NCBI GenBank assembly: GCA_020072815.1
Contig: JAIQGE010000012.1
Coordinates: forward strand, 248,001 to 312,000
Reading direction: 5' to 3'
Length of the DNA stretch: 64,000 bases
DNA from: Terriglobia bacterium
GTDB taxonomy: Bacteria > Acidobacteriota > Terriglobia > Terriglobales > Acidobacteriaceae
Below are positions 49,314 through 58,200 of this stretch, one piece after another. Numbering within the stretch: the first letter of the stretch is position 1; each line of letters begins with the position of its first letter. The notes beneath the pieces were generated by a model. That model worked only from the letters and a program-made list of their open reading frames with translations. It was not told the DNA's origin and did no database searches. The position numbers and the translations under genes are program-made.

Positions 49314-49323
49314 AAAGGTTTTT

Positions 49324-49521
49324 ATGGAACAACAACGCGCCGGCGCTTCGCCGATTTGGTACCGCAACACCGCGATCCTGTTCTTTGCCATTGCAGGCGC
49401 GCTGGTGTGGGCGGGGATCACCAAGCATGACTGGATCTACTGGGCTTTTGCCGGCATCACGTTGCTGAACGCCATCATGACCACGCTGAAGTTCATCGCC
49501 GTAAGGGAGACAGGACGATAA
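49324..49521 (+). CDS. Small two-helix membrane protein of the sdh operon
   Basis: A 65-residue protein: YRNTAILFFAIAGALVWAGI and WIYWAFAGITLLNAIMTTL form two membrane helices with a short loop. It lies between sdhA and sdhB, and its stop overlaps the sdhB start by one base (TAATG), so the two are coupled. I know of no standard subunit of this type in type B enzymes. It may be an accessory or assembly factor. Confidence 0.7.
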   Translation: MEQQRAGASPIWYRNTAILFFAIAGALVWAGITKHDWIYWAFAGITLLNAIMTTLKFIAVRETGR

Positions 49522-50267
49522 TGGCCAAGACCGTCGTTATAAAGATCAAGCGGCAGGAAAATCCCGGCGCCAGTCCGCATTGGGAAGAGTTTGAACTGAC
49601 GTGGAAGTCCGGCATGAACGTGATCTCCGCGATGATGGAGATTGCCGCCAACCCCGTCACCCGCTCCGGCAAGACGACCACGCCCATCGCCTACGATTCC
49701 AACTGTCTGGAAGAAGTCTGCGGCTCCTGCGCCATGCTGATCAACGGCCGCGCGCGCATGGCTTGCTCCGCCCTGGTGGACAAACTCAAGCAGCCCATTA
49801 CCCTGGAGCCCTTCAGCAAGTTTCCCGTGGTGCGTGACCTGCAAGTGGACCGCAGCGTGATCTTTGAAAACCTCAAGCGCGTGAAGGCCTGGGTGCCGGT
49901 GGACGGAACCTACGATCTGGGCGCCGGCCCGCGCATGTCGCCCACAGAGCAGGAGCAAAACTACCCGGTTTCGCGCTGCATCTCCTGCTGCTGCTGCATG
50001 GAAGCCTGCCCGCAGTTCAACGAAAGCACGGGGTTCGTGGGCGCAGCCACCATCGCGCAAGTGCGCTTGTTCAACCAGCATCCCACGGGCAAAGCGCTCA
50101 AGCACGAACGGCTGCAGGCCCTGATGGGCGATGGCGGCATTCAGGAATGCGGATTCGCGCAGAACTGCGTGGAAGTCTGCCCCAAGGACATCCCACTGAC
50201 CAAAGCCATCTCTGATACCGGGCGCGAAGTCATGAAGCAGGCGATCAAAGACTTCTTCCGCGGATAA
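49521..50267 (+). CDS. sdhB: Succinate dehydrogenase iron-sulphur subunit
   Basis: A 248-residue subunit that passes electrons from FAD to haem. The [2Fe-2S] ligands lie in SNCLEEVCGSCAMLINGRAR plus a following Cys (ARMAC). The [4Fe-4S] and [3Fe-4S] ligands lie in CISCCCCMEACPQF and CGFAQNCVEVCPKDIP. All are intact. It overlaps the small membrane ORF. The product completes the complex with SdhA and SdhC. Confidence 0.95.
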   Translation: MAKTVVIKIKRQENPGASPHWEEFELTWKSGMNVISAMMEIAANPVTRSGKTTTPIAYDSNCLEEVCGSCAMLINGRARMACSALVDKLKQPITLEPFSKFPVVRDLQVDRSVIFENLKRVKAWVPVDGTYDLGAGPRMSPTEQEQNYPVSRCISCCCCMEACPQFNESTGFVGAATIAQVRLFNQHPTGKALKHERLQALMGDGGIQECGFAQNCVEVCPKDIPLTKAISDTGREVMKQAIKDFFRG

Positions 50268-50629
50268 GGGGGCGCCGCGCAGCAAATTCTCTGGCCAGTC
50301 AGCCTGCCTCCCTGACCCCTTCGGGGGAGCGGCTCGGGATATGCGCATTCAACCCCAGACGAGCCCTAACGCAACCATCCTGGGCGACCCGTGTTTATTA
50401 AAGGGGCTTCATGATCGCCCCCTCAAGGCGGCCAATAGCAAATAAAACAGGAAAATGACAAAGATTGTCATAGTTCACAAGTTATTGATTGCCAAAGGCA
50501 ACGCTTAGTCCCCGGGCGGGTACTAAAGTTTGGGCAATCTCAGGCGATTAACTTACTGGAAACAGTATGGATGCTGGGGTAGAATCTGGCATCAAATCAA
50601 CACCAGGCATTACAGGACCAACGTACCCG
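50268..50629. other. Gene-free stretch with a 15-bp palindrome
   Basis: No supportable gene. A short CCCC-TTCG-GGGG hairpin lies at 50316-50327, without a T-tract. TGACAA-AGA-TTGTCA at 50456-50470 is a perfect palindrome and resembles the TGTCA/TGACA site before the pilin; it could be an operator. Confidence 0.4.
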
Positions 50630-51325
50630 ATGGGCGCCAGAAACACACTGATAGCTTCGTCTCTACTTTTGTTGGCTGCGACGGTCGCCACCGCGCTGCC
50701 AGCCACCAGCGTGCACACCACGACCCGTCGCCGTGCGCATGCGCGGCGCGTGGTTTGGAATCCCGTGTTAAAGGGCTCCCACGATTCCCAGTTGCGGCAG
50801 AACGAAGAGATTGACCGCCTGCAGCTGCCCCGCATCGCTGACGACCAGCAATTGATCGAGCTGGAGCGCACCCAGGAATTGATACCCATCGCGGAGAACC
50901 GCGCTCTGAAAGTGAGTCCGGCCATCAAGCCGGAAAAGCGCTATGCCCGGCCCTGGGTCAACTATTTCCTGCAGGACATGAGCGCCGCCTATTTCACTGA
51001 ATTTCGCACGCCGTTGCAGGTGACCTCCGCGGTGCGGACCATGGAACAGCAGCACACGCTGCGCCGCCGCAACCGCAATGCCGCGCCGGAGACCGGCGAA
51101 AACGGCTCGTCCCACCTGGCGGGCATCACCGTGGACTTGGCCAAACGCGGCCTCACCCGCACGCAGCACGCGTGGATTGAGAATTACCTGAAGAACCTGC
51201 GGGACCAGAACCTGGTGGAAGTGGCGGAAGAGCGCCGCCAGGCTTGTTTCCACGTGATGGTGTCGGATCGTTACACAGAATGGCGCGAGGCGAACCAGTC
51301 GGCTGATAAAATTGCTCGTGAATGA
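50630..51325 (+). CDS. Secreted DUF5715-like protein
   Basis: About 231 residues. ATG 50630 puts the signal peptide (ARNTLIASSLLLLAATVATALP) at the N-terminus; ATG 50567 would add 21 residues. The C-terminal part has SSHLAGITVDLAKRGLTR and QACFHVMVSDRYTEW, which recall the SxHxxGxAxDL and HxE elements of M15-type peptidoglycan peptidases and fit DUF5715. Its stop overlaps the dipeptidase start by 4 nt. A role in cell-wall or peptide turnover is inferred. Confidence 0.65.
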   Translation: MGARNTLIASSLLLLAATVATALPATSVHTTTRRRAHARRVVWNPVLKGSHDSQLRQNEEIDRLQLPRIADDQQLIELERTQELIPIAENRALKVSPAIKPEKRYARPWVNYFLQDMSAAYFTEFRTPLQVTSAVRTMEQQHTLRRRNRNAAPETGENGSSHLAGITVDLAKRGLTRTQHAWIENYLKNLRDQNLVEVAEERRQACFHVMVSDRYTEWREANQSADKIARE

Positions 51326-52812
51326 AGCCGACATATATCGTCCTTAGCCTCTTTCTGCTTTCCATCGTAGCTCTGCCCCAATCCAAGCCGTCGCACAAGT
51401 CTGCCCCGCAGAAGAAAGCGTCTGGTCAGGGCAAAGCCAAGCCTGCGCTCAAAGTTGATCCGGCAATGGCCATCCACGAGTCCGCGTTGATCATTGACAC
51501 TCACGCTGACACGCCGCAACGCTTTCTCGATGAACATTTTGATCTGGGCGAGAACACTCCCGTCTCTGACGGCCACATGGACCTGGGCAAGATCAAGAAA
51601 GGCAACCTGGGCGCGGAATTCTTCTCCATTTGGGTTGAGCCCGACTTCAAAGGCCACTACGCCAAGCGCGCCATGGACCTGATTGACAGCGTGTATCAGC
51701 AGGCGGCGCGGCATCCTGACCAGATGACCATGGCATTTACGGCGGACGACATTGTCCGCGCCCACCAGCAGCACAAGTTCGCCGCACTGCTGGGCATTGA
51801 GGGCGGCCACGCGATAGAAAACGACGTCCGCCTGCTGCGCGACTTCCACCGCCTGGGCGTGCGGTACATGACGCTGACCTGGTCCAATACCAACGAGTGG
51901 GCGGATTCCTCCGGCGACATCAAAGACCCCAACGTCAAGCACTACAACGGCATGACCGATTTCGGCAAAGACGTGGTGCGGGAGATGAACCGCCTGGGCA
52001 TGATCATAGATATTTCGCACGTGTCCGACGCCACGTTCTACCAGGCGCTGCTGATCAGCCAGGCGCCGATCATCGCGTCGCATTCATCTTCACGCGCGCT
52101 CACCAACCATCCGCGCAACATGACCGATGACATGCTGCGCGCCGTGGCCCTCAACAACGGCGTGGTCATGGTGAATTTCTTTTCCGCGTTCATTGACGAA
52201 GACTTCCGCAAAGCCTTCTTCGATCCCGAGAAAATGAAGCAACGCGACGCTGAAGTTGCGGCGTTCACCAAAGAACACGCCCATGCTGACGGCAGTCCGG
52301 TGGGGTACAACGAGGTGGTGGAGCTGGAAAAGAAATGGGCGGCGCAGTTTCCGCGGCCGCCGCTGAAATCGCTGATTGACCACATTGACCACGTCGCCAA
52401 AGTGGCGGGCGTGGACCACGTGGGCCTGGGCTCAGATTTTGATGGCGTCACGTCACTGCCTCAGGGAATTGATTCCGTCGCCGACCTGCCCAAGATCACT
52501 GAGGCGCTTTACCAGCGCGGTTACTCGCGGGAAGATCTCCTAAAGATCCTGGGCGGCAACTTCATGCGCGTCATGCGTGACGTGGAAGCCACGGCCAAGC
52601 GACTCCAGGCGGAGCACAAGGAATCCGACCCGCTTACCTATGATCAAGTGCTGCTCATGCTGGGGAACCGCGTGACCAGCGCTCATCTCATCGATCTTGT
52701 TCACGAGCACGGCGTGAATTTTGACCTGACGCCGGAGCGTCGCGAGGCCATGAAGGCCCTGAAAGCCGACGACGCAGCGCTGGACGCGATTGCGAAAAGC
52801 AAGAAGAAGTAG
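51322..52812 (+). CDS. Secreted membrane-dipeptidase-like protein (peptidase M19)
   Basis: A 496-residue exported enzyme. A signal peptide is followed by a basic linker and the M19 barrel. Zinc ligands and active site: LIIDTHADTPQ (HxD), LLGIEGGHAIEND, IDISHVSDATF, APIIASHSSSRAL and GLGSDFDGV. It should split dipeptides, including some D-residue peptides. The start overlaps the DUF5715-like gene stop (ATGA), so both are in one operon. A perfect hairpin terminator follows. Confidence 0.9.
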   Translation: MKPTYIVLSLFLLSIVALPQSKPSHKSAPQKKASGQGKAKPALKVDPAMAIHESALIIDTHADTPQRFLDEHFDLGENTPVSDGHMDLGKIKKGNLGAEFFSIWVEPDFKGHYAKRAMDLIDSVYQQAARHPDQMTMAFTADDIVRAHQQHKFAALLGIEGGHAIENDVRLLRDFHRLGVRYMTLTWSNTNEWADSSGDIKDPNVKHYNGMTDFGKDVVREMNRLGMIIDISHVSDATFYQALLISQAPIIASHSSSRALTNHPRNMTDDMLRAVALNNGVVMVNFFSAFIDEDFRKAFFDPEKMKQRDAEVAAFTKEHAHADGSPVGYNEVVELEKKWAAQFPRPPLKSLIDHIDHVAKVAGVDHVGLGSDFDGVTSLPQGIDSVADLPKITEALYQRGYSREDLLKILGGNFMRVMRDVEATAKRLQAEHKESDPLTYDQVLLMLGNRVTSAHLIDLVHEHGVNFDLTPERREAMKALKADDAALDAIAKSKKK

Positions 52813-52826
52813 TTAATCGGAATGAA

Positions 52827-52866
52827 AATCCGGATTGCCCGAGGAGAGAAATGGGCAATCCGGATT
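52827..52866. terminator. Bidirectional terminator with a perfect 14-bp stem
   Basis: AATCCGGATTGCCC (52827-52840) pairs with GGGCAATCCGGATT (52853-52866) around a 12-nt loop. It separates the convergent dipeptidase and DUF4097 genes. Confidence 0.85.
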
Positions 52867-52875
52867 AGCTGCACG

Positions 52876-53757
52876 CTACTTGTTTCCAGCCTTGCGGATG
52901 TAGATATTGCCGTTGAAGTTTTTGAACTGGACTTCCGGCCCGCCGCCGTTGATGGTCCCCCGGACGGTCTTGTCCACTTTCACCCGGTACTTGCCGCCCT
53001 GGCTGGTGCGATTGTCCTCCACCGTCTGCTGCGGCGTGGTAGTGGTCAGCGCCACGTCAAAGTCGCTGTACACCTCGCCGTTGTCGGTGCGCATGCTGAC
53101 GTTGGCTTTGAATCCGGCGGGGAAGGTAACGTCAATATTGCCGTTGAGCGAACTGAAAGCCATGGGCTTGGCGTCCGCTCGAATGAACGTCACCAGTACC
53201 CGCCCGTTCAGGGCGTGGGCCACCGCGCTGCCGGAAATGTCTTTCAGCGTGACCGCGCCGTTCACGTTATTTGCATCCAGTTCCCCATCCACCCCGGTGA
53301 CTGAAATGTTGCCGCCGTTGACGGTATGCAGTGACGCCGAGGTGTGCACCGGGACGGTGATAATCAGGTCTGAGCTGCGATTGATGGAGTCCGTGCTGAC
53401 CCGGACCTGGTTGTTCTCTGATTCAATGTTGAGGCCGCTGGAGGTCATGGGAATCCGCTTCATGCCTTCACTGCGGTCGCTATCGCGGCGGCGTTCTCTG
53501 CGGCCTTCGGAATCGTCACCGTCGCCATCGTCGCGCGACTTGGCTTCCACGATGACTTCTTTCACGTCCGCCCCTTTCACGGTAATGCTGCCGTTCAGCA
53601 GGTGGACGCGGAGCTGGATGGGCCGTGACGGATCGGCAATGGGCACCGTCACGCGGTTGTTGTTGTTCTGGGCCAGCAGCGGCTGCAAGCCCGCGGACGT
53701 TAGGATGACGATGAGAGCGATAAACAGTTTATGAAGTTGGGTCATTGATTTAGTCAT
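52876..53757 (-). CDS. Secreted DUF4097-family beta-helix-like protein (second copy)
   Basis: A 293-residue exported protein. A signal peptide is followed by DUF4097-type repeats, each with a glycine-turn motif: HLLNGSITVKG, LHTVNGGNISVTG, ANNVNGAVTLKD, SLNGNIDVTF and NFNGNIYIRKAGNK at the C-terminus. A charged insert (DDGDGDDSEGRRERRRD) lies at about 75-95. The repeats should form a stack of short strands. It starts 5 nt after the preceding paralogue. In relatives such proteins follow ECF sigma/anti-sigma pairs, as here. Function is unknown; an envelope role is inferred. Confidence 0.82.
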   Translation of the reverse strand: MTKSMTQLHKLFIALIVILTSAGLQPLLAQNNNNRVTVPIADPSRPIQLRVHLLNGSITVKGADVKEVIVEAKSRDDGDGDDSEGRRERRRDSDRSEGMKRIPMTSSGLNIESENNQVRVSTDSINRSSDLIITVPVHTSASLHTVNGGNISVTGVDGELDANNVNGAVTLKDISGSAVAHALNGRVLVTFIRADAKPMAFSSLNGNIDVTFPAGFKANVSMRTDNGEVYSDFDVALTTTTPQQTVEDNRTSQGGKYRVKVDKTVRGTINGGGPEVQFKNFNGNIYIRKAGNK

Positions 53758-53762
53758 AGGTT

Positions 53763-54872
53763 TTACTCGTGGCGCTCAAGAACGCGAATGTTGCCGTTCA
53801 GGTTTTCTGCTTTGATTTCCGGCCCGCCGGAGCCGATGCGGCCTCCCGTAAAGCGGTCGGAGCGAAAAACAAATTTGCCGTTGTGCTGCTCCGCGCTCGC
53901 GTTGTGCGCCGGCAGCGAAGTCATTTCAAAATCGCTGTACACGTTCCCGTTAAAGGTCTTGAAGCGGAAGTCCGCGGAGAGGCCTTTGACGAAATGCAGG
54001 TCCACGTTGCCGTTGATGGTGGCAAAGTCCGAGTTCTCTTTCGGGTTCTCGCGGAACGTGACCTTCACCCCGCCGTTCACGGTATGCGCGCGGCCAGAGC
54101 CCGCGATGTCCTGCATTTCAATGCGGCCATTCACGTTGTTCACGGAAAACTTCCCTGTCACATTGCGGACGTCCACGTGGCCGCCGTTGACGGTCTTCAG
54201 CTTGATGTCAATATTGCGCGGTACTTGCAGCTGGAAATCCATGGTCACGTTATACCCGCGGTCGCCGTGCCAGCCGCGGCAGCCGTCGGAACCCCCGTCG
54301 CAGTTACAACGGAAAGGCCCGTTCACGTAGAACTTAAGCAGGTCCGGCTGGTCGGTGATGTCCAGCGTAACTTCCTTCTTGGCGGCTTCCATGCGGTCCT
54401 TGGATTCCGCCCGGACGGTCTTCTTGACGACCAGTTGCACCTGGTCACCCTGTCCGCCGACGACTTCGACGGAGCCGTTGATGTTGTCCACGTCCAGCAG
54501 GCGATGGCTTCCACCGAGATTGAAGGTCTTGGTGATGGTCTCCTGCTCGCGCAGCGTGTAGTCGGAGTCGCGGCCGTGATCTGACTCTCCGTCCATGTCC
54601 TGGTCTACTTCCGCGTCAACGTCGGGATCTACGTCCACGTTGACGTCTTCCGCGTCAACATCGATGTCGCCGATCTCGACATCGGGCTCGACGTCAACAT
54701 CAACATCAACGTCATTGTCGTCCTCAGCGTCGGTGTCCGCGACGGGAGCGGCGCCTTGGTTTGCGGCAAAGTGAAAACCCGCGGCCTGGTGTTTGCCTTT
54801 GCCGGCCGATGCGTAAGTGATGGCAAAGGCGCCGGTGACTAACAGTGCGAGGATGATTTTGGCTCTCAGCAT
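53763..54872 (-). CDS. Secreted DUF4097-family protein with acidic DV-repeat segment
   Basis: A 369-residue exported protein. After a signal peptide comes a very acidic stretch (about 45-105) of DVDVDVDV-type repeats (for example EDDNDVDVDVDVEPDVEIGD). It is followed by DUF4097 repeats (LLDVDNINGSVEVVGG, VKTVNGGHVDVRNVTG, VNNVNGRIEMQDI, ATINGNVDLHF) and the end ENLNGNIRVLERHE. The acidic part may bind cations or act as a spacer. It is the first DUF4097 gene after the sigma/anti-sigma pair, separated by 186 bp. The downstream paralogue lacks the DV segment. Confidence 0.82.
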   Translation of the reverse strand: MLRAKIILALLVTGAFAITYASAGKGKHQAAGFHFAANQGAAPVADTDAEDDNDVDVDVDVEPDVEIGDIDVDAEDVNVDVDPDVDAEVDQDMDGESDHGRDSDYTLREQETITKTFNLGGSHRLLDVDNINGSVEVVGGQGDQVQLVVKKTVRAESKDRMEAAKKEVTLDITDQPDLLKFYVNGPFRCNCDGGSDGCRGWHGDRGYNVTMDFQLQVPRNIDIKLKTVNGGHVDVRNVTGKFSVNNVNGRIEMQDIAGSGRAHTVNGGVKVTFRENPKENSDFATINGNVDLHFVKGLSADFRFKTFNGNVYSDFEMTSLPAHNASAEQHNGKFVFRSDRFTGGRIGSGGPEIKAENLNGNIRVLERHE

Positions 54873-54949
54873 AAGTGCTTTCCTTTTCGAGATTCAGGTG
54901 TCGCCCCCCCAGGGCTCGGATTCTTGTTATCCCCTACCCAGGCCTGCCG

Positions 54950-55020
54950 GCCTGGGCTAACTCATTTCGCGCCTCCGGCGCTTGTGTTCCTTTACGACAC
55001 GACTAAAGTCGTGCCCTGAC
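54950..55020. repeat. Acidobacterial-type dispersed intergenic repeat
   Basis: GCGCCTCCGGCGC followed by CACGAC-TAAA-GTCGTG (54998-55013). These short palindromes in series look like a dispersed repeat. They fill most of the 186-bp gap between the DUF4097 and anti-sigma genes. Confidence 0.5.
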
Positions 55021-55058
55021 ACTTGTCTCGCATGCCAACGCGTGCTTTCCTGTGCCAG

Positions 55059-55895
55059 CTAGCTCAGCTGCGTGACTCCCCAATCGGCCCGCTTGCGGAC
55101 TGAAGGATCAAGCTTGGGGTTCTCTTGCAATTTCTTGAGCTGCTGGACCGCGCCGGGATCGTGCATGTCCACCAGGGCATCAATCAGCGCCACCTGCACC
55201 AGGGGCGACTGCTGGCCTTCCAGCGCGTCCATCAGGCCTTTGCGGACGTCCGGACGGCTGCCGTAACGGGTGAGCGCGTCCAGCGCGGCCAGGCGTACGT
55301 CCACGCTCTGGTCATACTGCAGTGTGTGCAGCAGGGCGGAGAGAACTTTGGGATCAGGGGCCGTGCGCGGCCCACTCCAATCTCGGCTGTAGCTGACGGC
55401 CTGCAGGCGCCCACTGGCCGACTGCTGCTGCAGCATGGTGAGAACCACCAGCTGCCGCATGTCCGTAAGCTCTTCATGAATCTGTGCAACTTGCGGGTCG
55501 GGTGAGGTCTTGCCGCGGTCCATATATCTGCCGCCCAGAAACGCCGCAATCACCAGCACTGCGGCCCAGGCTGCGCTCATGGAAGGCCGGCGCACCCAGT
55601 TGAACAGGTGGCCCAGGTCGTGGAACTTGTTACGTTCGGAAGTCAGGTTGGCTTTCTCCCAGCGGCCTTCCTGGTACGTCTCCAGCATGGATTCAAAGCG
55701 CGAACGCAGCATGGGGCTGGGCTGGACGTCCGGCATTGCGCCCAATTTGTGCCACAGCGCCGCTTCGTCGCCACACTGCGCACATTGGGCGACGTGGGCT
55801 TCCACCTGCTTCATACGGACGTCATCCAGGCTGCCCTGCAGGTAATCCGGCAACAATTCCGATGCTTTGTCACAGTTCATGGCTTCGTTGTTCAT
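55059..55895 (-). CDS. Anti-sigma factor with zinc finger and HEAT-like repeats
   Basis: About 278 residues. The N-terminal zinc-finger anti-sigma motif is CDKASELLPDYLQGSLDD with VEAHVAQCAQC. One membrane helix (about 107-125) separates it from an outside part with HEAT-like repeats (SVDVRLAALDALTRYGSRPD, SPLVQVALIDALVDMHDPGA). ATG 55895 overlaps the sigma-factor stop (ATGA) and has GGGGAG 7 nt upstream, so the pair is coupled. The HEAT repeats would sense an extracytoplasmic partner or scaffold one; the DUF4097 products are candidates. Confidence 0.85.
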   Translation of the reverse strand: MNNEAMNCDKASELLPDYLQGSLDDVRMKQVEAHVAQCAQCGDEAALWHKLGAMPDVQPSPMLRSRFESMLETYQEGRWEKANLTSERNKFHDLGHLFNWVRRPSMSAAWAAVLVIAAFLGGRYMDRGKTSPDPQVAQIHEELTDMRQLVVLTMLQQQSASGRLQAVSYSRDWSGPRTAPDPKVLSALLHTLQYDQSVDVRLAALDALTRYGSRPDVRKGLMDALEGQQSPLVQVALIDALVDMHDPGAVQQLKKLQENPKLDPSVRKRADWGVTQLS

Positions 55896-56482
55896 TGCAA
55901 ACTCCCCGGACCGGTCCACGAACCGGCCCTTCTCTGGCCCGCCTTGCGGACCAGCTTGCCGCTCTCCAGACCGCGGAAGATTTCCCGCAGGTCCTGTAGC
56001 GCGCGATGGACGCGCACCTTCACCGTGTTCACCTCGCAGCCCATCATCTGCGCGATGTCCTCGTACTTCAGGTCCTGGAAGCGGCTCAGGACCAGCACTT
56101 CGCGCTTGTCTTCCGTCAGCTCCATCAGCGCCTGGTGGAGCAGCGCCGTCTCCTGCTTTTGCTGCGCTGGATCATCCGGCGTGATCGCCGGCGACATCTC
56201 CGGCTCCCAACTGGCCTCCGGACGCCTCTTGCGCAGGTAGTCCACGCGGGCGTTGCGGGCGATCTGGTACATCCACGCGCGGAACGGCGTCTCCGGCTTG
56301 TAACTGTGGCGATATTTCAGAATCCGGAAAAACACTTCCTGCACCAGGTCCTCACTCAGGGCACGCTCGCACGTGAGCTTGTAATAAAAGTTGAACAGCG
56401 CCAGGTGATAGCGCTCAAACAAGACGCCCAGCAACTCGCCCACCCCGCTGCGCACCTGGGCCATCAGCTCTTCGTCGGACAT
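55892..56482 (-). CDS. ECF sigma factor
   Basis: A 196-residue group 4 sigma factor. Region 2 has ALSEDLVQEVFFRILKYRHS and FRAWMYQIARNARVDYLRKR; region 4 has LTEDKREVLVLSRFQDLKYE with the helix-turn-helix IAQMMGCEVNTVKVRVHRAL. No C-terminal extension beyond the normal short tail. The anti-sigma gene overlaps its stop by 4 nt. An ECF-type promoter lies upstream, so it probably controls its own operon. Confidence 0.92.
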   Translation of the reverse strand: MSDEELMAQVRSGVGELLGVLFERYHLALFNFYYKLTCERALSEDLVQEVFFRILKYRHSYKPETPFRAWMYQIARNARVDYLRKRRPEASWEPEMSPAITPDDPAQQKQETALLHQALMELTEDKREVLVLSRFQDLKYEDIAQMMGCEVNTVKVRVHRALQDLREIFRGLESGKLVRKAGQRRAGSWTGPGSLQ

Positions 56483-56532
56483 CGCATTGGGCGTTGGAAC
56501 TTTCAGGGGCGTTTTGTCCTTTCACCGGATGA

Positions 56533-56558
56533 TTACCGGGGTCCAGTAAAAAGGTTAC
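56533..56558 (-). promoter_or_regulatory. Candidate ECF-type autoregulatory promoter
   Basis: On the minus strand TGTAACC (GTAAC at 56558-56554) and GGTAA (56537-56533) are 16 nt apart, the usual ECF spacing. The expected start of transcription is about 40 nt before the sigma-factor ATG. Confidence 0.45.
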
Positions 56559-56674
56559 ATGGAACAGCTCCCCCGCCGGTATAGGGGATGGTAAGCTGGT
56601 AGCAACGCTGGCTTTACTTCTTTTCCCGATGCATTTTTAATAGGAACCCGATACCTCTTCTTCAGGAGCAACGA

Positions 56675-57340
56675 ATGGTGCGTAAACTGATGTTGGCCGT
56701 AATGGCCCTGTGTCTGCCGGCCGCGGCGGCAACCCCCGGTCCCAATTCCAATTCCGCGTCGGATGACAAGGCGAAAGCGAGCAACAATCCGGTAGCCATC
56801 TTCCACACCACGGCGGGCGACCTCAAGTGCGAACTGTTTCCCTCTAAGGCCCCCAAGACGGTGGAGAACTTTGTTGGCCTGGCCAGCGGAACCAAGCAAT
56901 GGACCAGCCCCGTGAACGGGCAGAAGCAGACCAAGCCCCTCTACGACGGCACCATCTTCCACCGGGTGATTCCCAACTTCATGATTCAGGGCGGCGACCC
57001 CCTGGGCCAAGGCTTCGGCGGGCCGGGCTACGCGTTTGAAGATGAGTTTGACGCCAGCCTCACGTTTGATCGTCCCGGCAGGCTGGCCATGGCGAATTCC
57101 GGACCCAATACTAACGGTTCGCAATTCTTTATCACGGAAGTTCCCACCACGCATCTGAACGGCAAGCACACCATCTTCGGCCAGTGCGATGCCAAGTCGG
57201 TTGAACTGGTGATAAAAATCGCGCGCATGCCTGCAGGCCCCATGAACCGTCCGGCAGACCCGGTGAAGATCAACCACATTGAGATCGTCAATCCCAACGC
57301 CGAACCGGCCAAGTCGGACTCGCCGGCCAAAGCGCAATGA
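56675..57340 (+). CDS. Exported cyclophilin-type peptidyl-prolyl isomerase (1 of 3)
   Basis: A 221-residue periplasmic isomerase. The signal peptide (about 1-21) is followed by the cyclophilin fold: [40 protein letters not shown] with the catalytic Arg, and [25 protein letters not shown] precedes the ATG. The stop overlaps the next isomerase gene (ATGA). It should help fold exported proteins. It is divergent from the ECF sigma gene. Confidence 0.9.
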   Translation: MVRKLMLAVMALCLPAAAATPGPNSNSASDDKAKASNNPVAIFHTTAGDLKCELFPSKAPKTVENFVGLASGTKQWTSPVNGQKQTKPLYDGTIFHRVIPNFMIQGGDPLGQGFGGPGYAFEDEFDASLTFDRPGRLAMANSGPNTNGSQFFITEVPTTHLNGKHTIFGQCDAKSVELVIKIARMPAGPMNRPADPVKINHIEIVNPNAEPAKSDSPAKAQ

Positions 57341-58170
57341 CCCATCGCGGAGCCATGAGAAAAATGACTGCATTGACTCGTCAAACCCGCACCTTGAGTC
57401 TTATCGCCGCAATGCTTGTGCTTGGCAGCTTCGCGCTGTCCGCTCAGACTGCTACCGAGAAGCTGCCAGCCAAGTCCACTTCATCGGCCAAAACCAAGAA
57501 ACCAGTCCCGGCGGCAAATCCGGTCGCCATCCTGCACACTACGGCCGGCGATTTGAAGTGTGAGCTGTTCCCCACCCAAGCGCCCAAGGCGGTCGCCAAC
57601 TTCATTGGTCTGGCCAAGGGCACCAAGGATTGGAAGGAACCGTTGACCGGAAAGATCGTCCACGGCAAGCCACTCTATGACGGCGTGATCTTCCATCGAA
57701 CGATTCCTGAATTCATGATCCAGGGCGGCGACCCCTCCGGGACAGGCTCCGGCGACGTGGGCTTTACCTTTCAAGACGAGCTGCACGCCGATCTGCTGTT
57801 CGACAAACCCGGCCGCCTGGCGATGGCCAACCGCGGGCCCAACACCAACAGCTCGCAATTCTTCATCACGGAAAAAGAAGTGCCTTTTCTGAATCCCTGC
57901 CTGGATCCCAATGGCTGCATGGGCGGGCGCCGCCCACCCAACAGCGGCTACACGCTCTTTGGCCAGTGCGATGACGCGTCCGTGGATCTGGTGAAAAGGA
58001 TCGCGCGCATGCCTTGCAGCGGAGGCGTAACGTGCTCCAACAACAACAGCCGTCCGTTGGAGCCGGTGAAGATCAAGCACGTGGAGATTGCCGGACACGG
58101 TCCGGCCGCTCCGTCGCCGGCCAAGAAGAAAAGCACAACGCCCAAGCCTGCGCCGTCACCCAAACCCTAG
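57337..58170 (+). CDS. Exported cyclophilin-type peptidyl-prolyl isomerase (2 of 3)
   Basis: About 277 residues. A signal peptide (about 7-33) is followed by [40 protein letters not shown] and [20 protein letters not shown]. It has a 20-residue insert around [19 protein letters not shown] and two further cysteines (MPCSGGVTC), probably disulphide-bonded in the periplasm. The C-terminal tail is Lys/Pro-rich. It overlaps the first isomerase gene; a start at 57355 is also possible. Confidence 0.9.
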   Translation: MTHRGAMRKMTALTRQTRTLSLIAAMLVLGSFALSAQTATEKLPAKSTSSAKTKKPVPAANPVAILHTTAGDLKCELFPTQAPKAVANFIGLAKGTKDWKEPLTGKIVHGKPLYDGVIFHRTIPEFMIQGGDPSGTGSGDVGFTFQDELHADLLFDKPGRLAMANRGPNTNSSQFFITEKEVPFLNPCLDPNGCMGGRRPPNSGYTLFGQCDDASVDLVKRIARMPCSGGVTCSNNNSRPLEPVKIKHVEIAGHGPAAPSPAKKKSTTPKPAPSPKP

Positions 58171-58200
58171 CATCTCAACCTTGAGCGAAAGAGGAAAAAT

